A stretch of 22,512 nucleotides of DNA from Ephemerocybe angulata (GCA_013368325.1 JAACJK010000046.1:1-22512), one strand, 5' to 3'; numbered from the stretch's first letter, positions 10,356-19,682 are shown. Notes: a model not told the origin generated them from the letters alone. Program-made: numbers and translations.

Positions 10356-12671
10356 TTAAAGGGCTCGCGGACCTGTCCACGCTTGGAACGAATCCCGTGC
10401 GCCGGCAGCCGCGTTATACCCAGGCTGGAGTTGCTGCGGGGGTTGGGGCGGGTAGGCAGGCTGTGGCCCCTGCTGCGGATACACCACCTGTGGCTCTTCG
10501 ATCCCTTCATACGCACTCGAGTAGTAGCCAAGGTCCAGGTCTTCACCTTCAGAGAGGGGACGCTGCGATTCGACGCCAGGTTTCAGATGCTGTTGCGGGA
10601 AGGTCGGCTCGAGATGCGGAGACACCGCTGGCCGCAGTCTCTGCCGCTCCTCGGGGTCAGAGTTCCTCGCGGTCAAAGGGTACGCGTTTCCGGCGACCTC
10701 GTTCCTGGGTTGGTGGTGGGGGTGTTGCTGATATTCAGCGATTCCAAAGGCCTCCGCAAAGCTCATACGTTGGTCCTGCTGAGGGACAGTGCGATATTGC
10801 ATTGAGGGGGTCGCCTGGTAAGGGATACTCGATGATTTGCTTTCGACAACCGACACGGACTCGGGGTGGGGCTTGCGCGTGAAGAAAAATCGGAATGAGT
10901 AGCCGATCTCGCGGAAGAAATCCACTGAGAGCAACAGGGTGAGATTCGAAGCGCGAATCGGTAACTGTGCACGTACTGTAGTCGCAGAGCGGTCTCCATA
11001 CAGGAGTGCTCGCTTGGCTCGCAGTCAGCCCACCCATCGAAGATGACAGCTCGACGCAGGGCGGACGTGCATGAGCAAGGCCATGGGCGCTTATTGAGTG
11101 CCACCGCGTGTAAGCGAATGATGCGAGCCCTGACAGGAAGCGGGGAAGTACCCCCGGATAGACGACCGCTCGCGCTACATAAACTGCAAAGGGACGGTGA
11201 GTGGTGCGTTCACGGAAGAATGGATACTACGCACCACGAAGACGGGGGAAGACAGCGAGCACGATGAGCTGCTCGAAACGAGCTTCGCCGGCGCTCGTTT
11301 TCAGCTTGTCCGAGTTGCCGTGAGCGAGAAGTCGGACGGGGCAAAACTGGCGACGAGAATTGGGTTAAAGGGGTATGAGGACGAAAGGGATAGAGGACGT
11401 ACCTTGGACGCACGAAGCTGGAGTTTTCGAAGGTTTGCTGGCGCTTTAGAGGATGTGCCGGTGCGGCGCAGGACCTGGTGGTGCTCGCTGGCGATCCCGG
11501 CGACGGAGGCGGCTGGAAGAGTGAATGAGGGAGATAGGAGAGAAAGAATTGGGCGACGGACGTACCTGGCAGACCATGTACGCACGGGCACGAGAATGGA
11601 GATGCGGTGAGCTGGGGTCGATTGGGGAGCGTCTGGGGCGATCCTGAGCGTATCCGCGAAGTGAGCCTGACGAAAATGAGTGAGTACGGGTTTGGATGGA
11701 CTGAAAGTGTCGTTGGAGACGCACCTTTCGTAGGTCTATCCCTCCACAAGCGAAAGGCCCGCAGCAACGTGTCTGTCTTCCTTTCGAGAGCTCCGAGGCT
11801 GTGAGAGGCGGAGGCGGCGAAAAATTCGATGTCTTGAAGCATTCTAGGCTGGCCAGAGGCTCGGTTCGCTCAGGAAGAAGTTGTTGGCGAAAAAAGGGCG
11901 CAAAGCGCGATCGCCGCGAGAGAGCGAGCAGAGCTGGTGCACCGAGGATAGGAGATGGTCTGTACGACCTCAGGGACTAGAGAGAACGAGTCAGTACAGC
12001 TCTCAAGGTCGGGGAAGCGAGATAGAGAGACTTGCCTGTGTTGGACGAACCAGGGTTTGTAGAGTGTGAAGAATCGGTGGGATGGAACGAAATGGAAGCG
12101 TAGACTGGGCCCATACAGATAAATTGGATGCCTTGGGAGTTCGTTCAGCTCAGGAAAGGCATGATATACGAAGATTAGAACTCACAATCGGCGCTGTTGA
12201 CCTGGACTTGTGTAATTCCTGCGCAGGCCAAGCCGACGATGTCAGGCTTCTCCAACCCACCTACACGAGCAGCTTTCGACGAGAATGCACCGGCAATGCT
12301 GGAGAACAGTCATGACGGATATTATCACAGTCTGGAAAGCGTTGAGAGACCCAGAAACATGAGTTGAGCACCGTGGACGTACCAACGCCGTGCAACCCCC
12401 GGCTATTGCCCATCCTATCCTGTGGGGTGACCAATGGATCCCGTTTGCGTCCAAAACTTCCTTTCGTCGATGGCAGGCTGGTTTTCAGACGCTTCGCAGG
12501 GCATGTCGACGGGCTGGGATCTGGCCAGCCAGAGTACAGCGAGGAGAAGGTGATGGGCAAGATGAGAAGGACGATTGATGCCAGGCGGTGCCAGGGACAC
12601 GGGTTGTTTGTTGCTGTATCCCCATTCGGGGGCTGGCATTGGCGCCGGCAATGTTGGCGAGCGTTGGACAT
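10356..12671 (-). CDS. Organic solute transporter alpha (OSTalpha/SLC51A/TMEM184, DUF300) family gene, copy 2
   Basis: Exons from 5' to 3': 12383-12671, 12291-12331, 12186-12218, 12036-12131, 11725-11976, 11566-11666, 11403-11512, 11235-11346, 10977-11183 and 10356-10924. All introns have GT-AG ends except 11977-12035, which is GC-AG. Family landmarks in order: an N-terminal hydrophobic segment ASIVLLILPITF; GIHWSPHRIGWAIAGGCTAL; TVIISVMTVLQHCR joined across an intron to NYTSPGQQRR; then ICMGPVYASISF, ALERKTD and WRDRPTK; and near the end VWRPLCDYMDFFREIG and RFFF. The tail of about 170 residues is Pro/Gln-rich and probably cytoplasmic. The family forms seven-helix membrane proteins. Animal OSTalpha exports bile acids and steroids together with a beta subunit; the fungal role is unknown. 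The frame is not continuous: single-base shifts are needed near 12451, 12131 and 12085. One missing G at 12451-12452 would place FWD next to ANGIHW, as I would expect from the family. The start at 12671 is tentative. Confidence 0.8.
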
Positions 12672-12916
12672 TGGCCAGCGTTGGTGTGAGGAGCAAGATG
12701 GCGGGCATCGTCAGCAAATGGAAGGCCAAAAGTCGCTACAGAGCACAATATTCATATACCTCAAGACCTCTGGACTTTGAACAATTCGTGATTGATTGAG
12801 GCGGCGTCGCGACTCAGAGGGATCTGGCCAGAGATATGGTCATTTTGGTCGTCGCCGTCGCGTATACTGAAGGCGGGATATGGGTTAAGGAGGTGAGAGT
12901 TGGGGGGAAAGGGAGA

Positions 12917-12932
12917 CGCGATTTGAATCGCG
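12917..12932. repeat. Short palindrome upstream of OSTalpha-like gene, copy 2
   Basis: This is the same 7-bp inverted repeat with a tg spacer as at 3625, unchanged. A chance 14-bp palindrome cannot be excluded. Confidence 0.4.
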
Positions 12933-13031
12933 ACGCGACGCTTTAAGGCGATCACAGGGACGGAGCACCGCGCCTTTGTTTGGCCGTCGCCGCGCTTCTT
13001 CGATCCTTTCCACCACCTCCCAAGCGCTCTG

Positions 13032-13110
13032 ATTGGCTCGTTCAACATCGTCAGACCGCCTCCAGACGCATCGCCGACCCTTTCGACGACGACTCAAGAG
13101 CTGTGATTGG
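13032..13110 (-). promoter_or_regulatory. Two CCAAT boxes upstream of OSTalpha-like gene, copy 2
   Basis: The minus-strand CCAAT cores are at 13032-13036 and 13106-13110, with the same spacing as in copy 1. A third, degenerate element (atttggcc) follows at about 13169. The surrounding 12780-13220 holds no gene that I can support. Confidence 0.5.
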
Positions 13111-13220
13111 CTCCTGCGCAGAGGGCCTTCCTCACCAACGAGCCCTTTCTCCGCCACTCCAGGGCTGCATTTGGCCCCTCCGCGACGCTCTTGAGCCCAT
13201 CCCGACCGCAAACCGGCGTT

Positions 13221-13270
13221 GAGCTGAACGCTTTCGACGACGGCGTCGACGAAGGATGCGCTGCGCTGCG
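13221..13270. repeat. Direct repeat element A, copy 2
   Basis: Same element as at 3928-3977. Its partner is at 13389-13440. The pair lies in the gap between the 3' end of gene X and the upstream region of the OSTalpha-like gene. Confidence 0.6.
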
Positions 13271-13388
13271 TACAAAGAAGTGAGCAACGTGCAGCTGCGG
13301 CTTATTGCTTTGCTCACCTCATGAGTAGGCACGACCTACACACGTCTAACACGTTCATCATCGCGCGACACACAACCAACTCGAAATC

Positions 13389-13440
13389 GAGCTCAAAGGC
13401 GTTCGACGATGCTGTCGACGATGAATGCACTGCGCTGCAG
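13389..13440. repeat. Direct repeat element B, copy 2
   Basis: Same element as at 4096-4147. The two halves within one unit differ much more than the same half compared between units. The local duplication is therefore older than the amplification of the 9.3-kb unit. Confidence 0.6.
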
Positions 13441-13448
13441 GGCGTAGT

Positions 13449-15235
13449 CTAGGAAGGGAGTTGAGCACGACGGACGTGTGTCCAGGGTAGCGGCGTCAGC
13501 AAGGGACTTTTGAACTAGGTACGAGAGTCAGTGTAGACCCGTATACCGAAGCTGTACTGACTTACAGTCATTCTCCCAGATATTCTGCGCGACGAAAAGT
13601 ATCGGCCCCCAGCGACTTCCCCGCGCTACACACGACGGCAAGCTGAGGAATACGGCTCAGGGTCAGCTACGATGCCACTACACAGTCGTATCGCGTGCGC
13701 CTACCTTTCATCCGCCGGCTCCACCGGTAATCAGCCCTACATCGACACGGCGCGCGAGTGGAGGTCTATGGGTATATACGACGAAAAGGTCAGCGCTATT
13801 GGCTTTCATTAATACGGATGTGCTTACCTTTCGACGCTGTCACTGACCGCAATGCCCAAGGCCTCGAATCTCGGGCACCATAGCCTCGGTCTCTCGCCTC
13901 GAAAGCGACACCCCAATAACACCAAGTCTGCTAGACAGCCGGCACCGAATTCGACCTGCAAACTCCAGAGTACGTCAGTCAACATTCCAGTACAGACGGC
14001 TGGCTTACCTATGAGCTCCAGTCTCTATCCCCGACCTCCCGTTTCGAACACAGCACCCTCAATGCAGACCAGTGGCCCTTCGCACGAATCTGACTGGGAT
14101 GGCGAGGTCAGTGGATATGTATTTTCGAGGGGCGGCGGAACGCTTACATACCGATCTCTGGTCATCAACGAGGCCGAGCGACTGCTACAAAGTCGTGAGT
14201 ACGAGACCGAAATTCAAATATGGCAAATCGACGTACCCATGCATTGTAGCCCTTCCCTCTGTAATCCAAGTCGTTCGTGGCAAGGGTTGACTTGAAAGGA
14301 CTACAAAAAGGTAATGGTGAGTGCCACAAGCCTTACACAGTCCGGAATCGTTCCTTACCCGTACTCAACCCGTACTGACGGTCGTCGCCCAACCCCCACG
14401 CGCCTTCGATGTTTCCGACGGTCTCCTGAGGTCTGAATGCAGAGGTCATTGGGCGCTCGCTGACGGTGGTGGCCATGTGGTGAGGATCGTCGAAGGTGCT
14501 GGCGCTGTCTAGAAAATCAGCGTCGCATTGCTAGCATGAAGCGGGAAATATAAGACTTACCGGATGTCCTCCTCTTCATCCAGCAGCAGAGTGAGACCAT
14601 TGGGTCTCTAGCTATAGACACTTTCAAAGGTGAGTCAGTAAATCGTAGCTCTCGTATCTGAAATGCTTACCTCGACGCCTCGCTGTGCCTCGCAGTCTTT
14701 CGCGTCCATCGCCGAAGTCTAGGATACATGTTAGTCAGATGTATTCGTATAGCAGATGAATACACTCACAATTCACAAGAGTCTAGTAAATATCCGTGTG
14801 TCAGCGCGAGCTCCGGGAGAATGATATGGGAGACTTACCCTTGTGAGCTCGTAGCGACTAATGAGAAGAAACAAATGGAATGTCAGTAAATTGCGAGAGT
14901 CAATGATACGAGCGACATACTTGGGTGGGCGAGCGACGACGAGAAAGGTGGGTGACGAGCTGGTGGGGTGAAGGAAAGGTGTAAGCGATGTGTCAAGCGA
15001 ATATGGGGTGCGACGGGAGTAATACCGTGAGCAGTATCACGATGATGGGGTGCCGACGCCGGAATTCAGACTCACCTCGAGTTCGTCGTCGACGACGGCG
15101 GTGGAGAGGAAACACAACGACGACGATCAGAAGCAAATATTAAAGAGAGATAGAAAAGAGTCAAAGACTCAGAGGAGATGGAGCGGTGAAGTGGAAAGGG
15201 GAGAAAAGAGCAAACCTCGTTGAAGAGGATGCAGA
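13449..15235 (-). CDS. Gene X: intron-rich gene of unknown function, copy 2
   Basis: Supported by a chain of canonical minus-strand introns: 14960-15075, 14858-14920, 14783-14838, 14719-14769, 14621-14670, 14509-14560, 14301-14358, 14185-14236, 14094-14151, 13956-14008, 13766-13827, 13643-13704 and 13515-13565. The exon at 14770-14782 is only 13 nt. The leader after the TATA box is pyrimidine-rich. One frame is open from the first exon to a TAG at 14009-14011 and includes SASTFDDPHHMATTVSERP. Its first in-frame ATG is in exon 14561-14620, after an out-of-frame ATG in exon 14671-14718. That TAG abuts a splice donor and four more clean exons follow, so the true frame probably shifts; the last two exons carry GPILFVAQNIWEND in another frame. 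No known domain is recognised. Ends and frame are approximate. Confidence 0.55.
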
Positions 15236-15256
15236 ACAAACCAGAGTATGCACCTA

Positions 15257-15264
15257 CTCTTATA
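15257..15264 (-). promoter_or_regulatory. TATA box of gene X, copy 2
   Basis: TATAAGAG on the minus strand, identical to copy 1. It is followed by the same pyrimidine-rich leader and then by the first splice donor, at 15075. Confidence 0.5.
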
Positions 15265-15929
15265 CCCAAATTCTCCCGCCTCCCTCCGCTCTCGGCCCTC
15301 CCAGGATCAAGTCCAAATATACGACTGCCTCATCCGAATACCAGCGTCGGGGTAACCAAGGCCAAGTGTGCGGAATGCGCTTTACGTGCGTTATCGCGCT
15401 TCGCTGATTCGCTTTGCGCACAGAGTTGCCCGAGAAACGTGCTAGCGGCCATGCCGGCTGTCTGTGTACGTTTGATGCATCATGAGCTGGCGCGCCAAGC
15501 ACGGGTCCCGCGCAGGGATGCGGTTGGAATGGCGTTATTGGAGTGAATGGGATGAGGAGGAGATGCGCACCGTGAATTGAGAATATGTCGCTGGTGGACT
15601 TGGGGGTCGGTGGACTGGGTACGTGCTACTCAGGGGTATGTACTACAAAGTATAAAATTGTTTAAAACATGAATTTTGCCCGCGATCGTTTAGTATAGAG
15701 GTTTCGCCGGATGGGCGCTTATTTCCTTCTGAATACTTGTGCACAGCGATCGGTTGAATTTCTTTGAGATCCAAACTTACCAGCCTCGGGTATACTCCTA
15801 AAGTAATGTTTATATGGTCCCTAAACTCCCTCGGAGTGTCTTCAAAGTGCGTAAAACGCGCAATCGCTCATTTTACCCCTACAGCTCCAGACTCTGCATT
15901 TGCAAAGATTTCGACTTGGCGACTTCGCT

Positions 15930-15951
15930 GGTGACAGCATCCGCTGTCACC
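15930..15951. repeat. Perfect 9-bp inverted repeat (hairpin 1), copy 2
   Basis: ggtgacagc, loop atcc, gctgtcacc; unchanged from copy 1. Confidence 0.6.
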
Positions 15952-15965
15952 GTGCATTCTATCAC

Positions 15966-15975
15966 CTATAAATAG
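15966..15975 (+). promoter_or_regulatory. Consensus TATA box (ctataaatag), copy 2
   Basis: Same position relative to the two hairpins as in copy 1. The region between the promoter of gene X (15264) and the 3' end of gene Y (16872) holds no other feature that I can support, apart from this cluster. Confidence 0.5.
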
Positions 15976-15987
15976 TGTGAGAGAGTT

Positions 15988-16131
15988 ATGCAACGCGAAT
16001 TAAACGCGTTGCAACTGTCCTTTTCGTGTGAGTGGAACCGGGAGGAGAAGGTCCGAAGATTGAATCGAGATTGGTTCGTGAGTCGTGCAGACGACTGGGG
16101 TCGACTCGGGTGCACCTATCATTTGCTATAG
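15988..16131 (+). CDS. Candidate 47-residue small protein, copy 2
   Basis: The same 47-codon ORF as at 6659-6802, without any indel, unlike most other frames in the array. This is weak support for a function, since a 144-bp stretch may escape indels by chance. Confidence 0.25.
   Translation: MQRELNALQLSFSCEWNREEKVRRLNRDWFVSRADDWGRLGCTYHLL
15989..16013. repeat. Perfect 9-bp inverted repeat (hairpin 2), copy 2
   Basis: tgcaacgcg, loop aattaaa, cgcgttgca; unchanged from copy 1. Confidence 0.6.
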
Positions 16132-16871
16132 AGGTCTAAGTTTGCTTTGAGAGCAGCATAAGGCTTGGGATTACCATTGTTACAGTGTCCTCGCTCGTAG
16201 CGCAATCGGCGCTTATGATTGAACTGAACTCGGTCTGCACTAATGCAGATGTGCCCTTCGCGACCAAGTTCGCAACCGTGGTGCGTACGTACTCCAGTAT
16301 AAATGATACATACACTCTTGCGGCGTATCTTACGTCGCTATCTGTGGGCTAGCCCAGTCGGAAACTCGGAGGTGTGTGGGCGTGTGGTCTTCATAGGTCG
16401 GATTTGACTGTCAATCCCGGTCCCTTACATCGAATTGCGTCGTCTATGCCATTTGTGTTGGTAGCTTTACAGGTAAAACTATATATATGTATACAGCAGT
16501 AATATACCAGCCTTATTCCAGCGTTGAATGCTTTATCTTTATGAATCCACATGTAAGACCATAATTCCTTTCCAAATGGCCAATACAACTCACTTGTGCT
16601 CGTTTCGGGATTTCTGAGCCTCTATATTGAGCGCAATAGACATATATTGACAATCTATGTACACAACGTATGTCACAGCTACATTCAAAAATCGCAGATA
16701 GCCCGGAGAACACAGAAAAAGTGGAAGAATGAGCTTCGCTAGAATTAGGCGCCCGTAAGCGCCCAAATTCCGGCGTTGCTATGCGGCCCCCACTTCCCTG
16801 GGGCTGGTGCTCCTGCGTAGCCCCATCCAACTCAATACTACCCTAAATGTAGATAAGCGTATTTTAAGCTA
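16132..16871. other. Region without a supported gene, copy 2
   Basis: Copy 2 version of 6803-7540, almost unchanged: one extra A near 16300 and one extra C near 16790. The G/C-rich part at 16748-16825 has several short inverted repeats (for example around ggcgcccgtaagcgccc) but no clear element ends. Confidence 0.5.
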
Positions 16872-18257
16872 TTAAGATCGTCCGAAAGTCTGAGAAAAAG
16901 GGCGGGAACCGAAGGTTCCCGCCAAGTGAAGTGATCCCGGTGCCGTCACACCGCGACTGACATCGGACTCGACCAAGCCAAACAACGGCTCCCCTGACGT
17001 TATTCCGGTGTACGGAGCGCATCTATCGTGCGTCATGGTGAGTGATATACTGTGATATAGACAGGCTGGACGTGATATGTAGTCGTGCGTGTCGGACTGT
17101 CGTGCCGAGTGACGTACGAGCGGCGTCGCCCGCTCGCGGGCTACGCTGCATCGATGGGTGTCGTTGGGGTGTCGGCATTTCAAAATCTGTGCAAAAATGT
17201 GCCTGAAGTTAGCGGTGGGCCGTGAGGTAAAAGGAGAGTGGCGTACCGGATGCGGGAATGGCAATATATGTATGGATCGGCGTCCGGCGAGCTGGGTGTG
17301 TGATGAGCGAGGTCCGGAACCAGGGACACAGAAAACTCACCAAATCTGGTGTGTGGGTGCTGGGAGTGTCCGTGCACGCACTCTGAGTGAATTGGGTGGT
17401 GAGAGTGGTGCGAGTGGCTTGGGAGGCGGCACTTACCCATTGGGAATTGATGCGAGGGAGAGGTGCCGACCAACGTTAATCGGGACTGACAGTTCGTGTC
17501 AGTCGCCGGTTGTCGACATCGTGGGTGCAAGCGAGGTCGATGTGGTGGCTGTGAGACGGCGACGACGCAATGGATTTGAATCCGGCGAGCGACAGCGAGC
17601 CTGGGAGTGTGTCAAGGCAAGTGGGTGAAAATGGTTCAAGCGACGTACGTTGTTGACGAAGAGTCATTCCGGTCGGGCCTGTCCCTCGAGGGTGAGTCTG
17701 AGTGCCTGTCAGGGGATGTTAAACATGGTGGGATGGCCATGGACTGGAGACGTACGTCTTTGGCCTTTCTTGTACTGTCCCTGGAGTATTGAGCGAGCGG
17801 AGTCCTTGACGCATTTGAAGGTGTGGTGGTCGGGATCACGAAGTCGCAACAGAAATGATTCCGGCGAGCGCCAGCGAGCCTAAAGTGTGTTAGAATGTCG
17901 TCGCAAAGAGCTGGAGAGGGACGTACCTGTCGCGACGTGGAAAGGACTTGGAGCAGTTTGGCGACTTGGGGTCCGACGCTGAAATGAGCGAGAAAGCCGT
18001 TCTGGATCGGGGAGTGACTGACGTGCATGGAAATGAATTTGACATTTTCTGTCGTGTGGACGCACTGGCGACGTACCTTGGGCTATTTTGCGATTCCGCA
18101 ACAGAAATCCTTCCGCCGAGCTGAAGAAGAGGGTGAGTTGTGACCAGGAAACAGTTCTAAAAGTATGCTAACCTTGGCTGCGTGAAACGTCGCCCGCTAA
18201 GAAGGTGAAATTGAGCAACCACGAAGGGTTCATGTAGAGGGAACTCACGACAACGAG
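16872..18257 (-). CDS. Gene Y: intron-rich gene of unknown function, copy 2
   Basis: Canonical minus-strand introns: 18197-18248, 18121-18172, 18018-18076, 17880-17926, 17706-17755, 17601-17648, 17383-17436, 17292-17340, 17187-17246 and 17050-17117. One frame is open over about 220 codons from 18257 through all exons down to 17118, if the G run at 17832-17834 is read as four Gs as in copy 1. With three Gs it reads DHHTFKCVKDSARS and stops at TAA 17476. Segments of the open frame include LGGRISVAESQ and GFLAHFSVGPQVAKLLQVL. No family is recognised. No ATG is seen in frame upstream of 18257, so the N-terminus is missing or lies in an unrecognised exon. The last exon ends at a TAA at 16872. Confidence 0.55.
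16901..16923. repeat. Perfect 10-bp hairpin at the 3' end of gene Y, copy 2
   Basis: Same perfect stem and loop as at 7570-7592, with no change in either arm. Confidence 0.65.
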
Positions 18258-18604
18258 CTCGTATGTGCAATAGGAAGTGCAAGCACGGTGTTAAAGGACG
18301 AAGACACAATGGAATTGCGTCCGCCGAGCGACGTCAAGGTGAGAGTGAGACGACGACGGGAGAGTGAGCATGTTGGGGTAGGGAAGAAAGATAGAATTTG
18401 GGTAGGCCGTCTAGCCCCTTGGTGCCAGCGAGAGCGAATGACAAACCTGTGTGTGGTCTATCATCGGGAGACCCGTTGCGTAAATAATTGTACATGTCCG
18501 GAGGTAGATACTGGCTACAGGTTCCGCAGAGGGCGTTCGAGGACTCTCTACACAAAGTACAGCCTATTTCAGAGTCTCACAGAACGCGTCAGATAGTATG
18601 TTAC
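18258..18604. other. Region without a supported gene, copy 2 (upstream of gene Y)
   Basis: Same content as 8928-9274. It is identical or nearly so in sequence, including the recurring cgtccgccgagc motif at about 18317. Confidence 0.4.
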
Positions 18605-18940
18605 TGTATGTAGGTAGAGGGACGGTAGAGGGAGTATGTAGGGATAATTTGAAGGTAGGGAGCAAAGCGCACCAGGAGGACGCGAAGCGCACGGAGCACA
18701 ACTCGGGAGCGGGTGACAGCCATTACGGCGAACGGAGGGTCAGTGCCGGTCTCTGGTTATTCCTCCCCCAGTCTTCAAGGCATTATTTCGCCTAGTAGAA
18801 AGAATATGAGGCATCGGATGTGAGGAGTTAGGAGGACAGACACACCAGAAGGGAGGGGACACCACCAGAGGCAAAGGAGGGCAGCGAGGGATAATGGCGT
18901 TTCACGCTGACAGGCGCGATTAGCGTTAGACTGTTCTTGG

Positions 18941-18995
18941 CCCCGCCCGAGCTTGGCGACCCACGTTACAGTCACGTCACGCAAGGGTATATAAG
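18941..18995 (+). promoter_or_regulatory. GC box, CRE-like element and TATA box, copy 3
   Basis: The same elements as in copy 2 are at 18941-18949, 18972-18981 and 18988-18995, with unchanged spacing. In this copy a 78-codon plus-strand ORF (19173-19409) lies downstream and is unbroken, unlike in copies 1 and 2. Confidence 0.6.
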
Positions 18996-19172
18996 CTGGG
19001 GGATTCACAACCACCGTTCCAGCACCGTTCGTTATGTTGCCCCGTCGCCGCCCTCACATTCGCCGCCGTTGTCCCCCCTTCGCTATGTCTTCGTCGTCGC
19101 TTCCACCCTTTCATCGTCGTCGTAGTGTACCCCTGTAGTAGTCAGTAGATAGCCTCCACGGTCTCGGCGTGC

Positions 19173-19409
19173 ATGGGGTCGCTATGGCGGCCCTCTGCGC
19201 GTCGAGGCCGACCATGGAGGATGCCGTGGGAAGAGACACCTATGAAAAAGCTACGAAGTTCGTTTTCTGAGCCCAGCGAGGCCATAGGAACAAGCAAATC
19301 CGATCCCATTGTCAAACGACCCCGCCAGGTTTGGCATGTCATGAAGTCGACCTCAGTGCGCAGACGTTTCAAGCGCGGAATGCAGCATGATCGACCTGCG
19401 AGAACTTAA
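19173..19409 (+). CDS. Candidate small basic protein ORF downstream of the plus-strand promoter
   Basis: This ATG-started ORF of 78 codons begins about 180 bp after the TATA box at 18988. It is rich in Arg and Lys, with a segment KRPRQVWHVMKSTSVRRRF near the C-terminus. I do not recognise a family. In copies 1 and 2 an extra A (gaaag instead of gaag) truncates the same frame to about 36 codons. Its end overlaps the opposite-strand F-box-like ORF. It could be a chance ORF; the strong upstream promoter is the main reason to list it. Confidence 0.25.
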   Translation: MGSLWRPSARRGRPWRMPWEETPMKKLRSSFSEPSEAIGTSKSDPIVKRPRQVWHVMKSTSVRRRFKRGMQHDRPART

Positions 19410-19538
19410 AATGCGGACCTTTTCGAAGAGCCTCCCTTGCGCGAGATCTACATGAGCCTTTGATAGTAGAGAGATAGTCTGGAGTTCAGGAGCGGTGCAA
19501 TGGAGAGCAATCAGCTCATCGATTTCGTAGAGAAGCAT
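19353..19538 (-). CDS. Short F-box-like protein or N-terminal exon, copy 3
   Basis: This ORF is identical in frame and length to the copy 2 ORF, with the same strong start context and the same early TGA. Just beyond it, copy 3 lacks one A at about 19257. This opens a second leftward frame (19142-19372) that is closed in copies 1 and 2, so the downstream part of the putative gene reads differently from copy to copy. Confidence 0.5.
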   Translation of the reverse strand: MLLYEIDELIALHCTAPELQTISLLSKAHVDLAQGRLFEKVRILSSRRSIMLHSALETSAH

Positions 19539-19682
19539 GGCGGCCGAAACTAGGAAACCTTGATCCTTATCACATCTGAAACGAATGTGAATATATTAGC
19601 ATATAGGGTATCATCGCCTTCTACAACTACGACGAATTAGGTATCAAGTGTTCAAAAAACACCTCCGACAGCAACAAAAGAA

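Larger units (their letters stand above)
9275..18604. repeat. Tandem repeat unit, copy 2 (9330 bp, complete)
   Basis: This is the only copy complete on both sides in the window, so it is used here as the reference for exon positions. It joins copy 1 and copy 3 without any insert, target-site duplication or terminal inverted repeat at the junctions. Copy 2 and copy 3 are the most similar pair: over the shared 3.9 kb copy 3 is only about 14 nt shorter. Confidence 0.97.

Noticed and set aside
10977..11104. Leftward frame containing VIFDGWADCEPSEHSCMETALRLQ-like sequence
   Set aside because: Attractive composition, but the alternative frame of the same exon continues correctly across the next intron into DYMDFFREIG, which matches the family C-terminus.
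11210..11842. 210-codon uninterrupted leftward ORF
   Set aside because: It reads straight through four clear introns (starting at 11724, 11565, 11402 and ending before 11234) and is Pro/Ser-rich shadow sequence. Only its first part, MLQDIEFFAASASHS to RDRPTK, coincides with a real exon.
12186..12330. Leftward frame reading VGGLEKPDIVGLACAG
   Set aside because: It looks protein-like but lies inside the 72-nt intron 12219-12290. Removing that intron joins QHCR to NYTSPGQQRR, which fits the OSTalpha family.
13852..14295. 147-codon plus-strand ORF
   Set aside because: The minus strand has a chain of canonical introns through the same stretch (13956-14008, 14094-14151, 14185-14236), with branch sites and phases consistent with an exon chain. 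The plus-strand ORF is the shadow.
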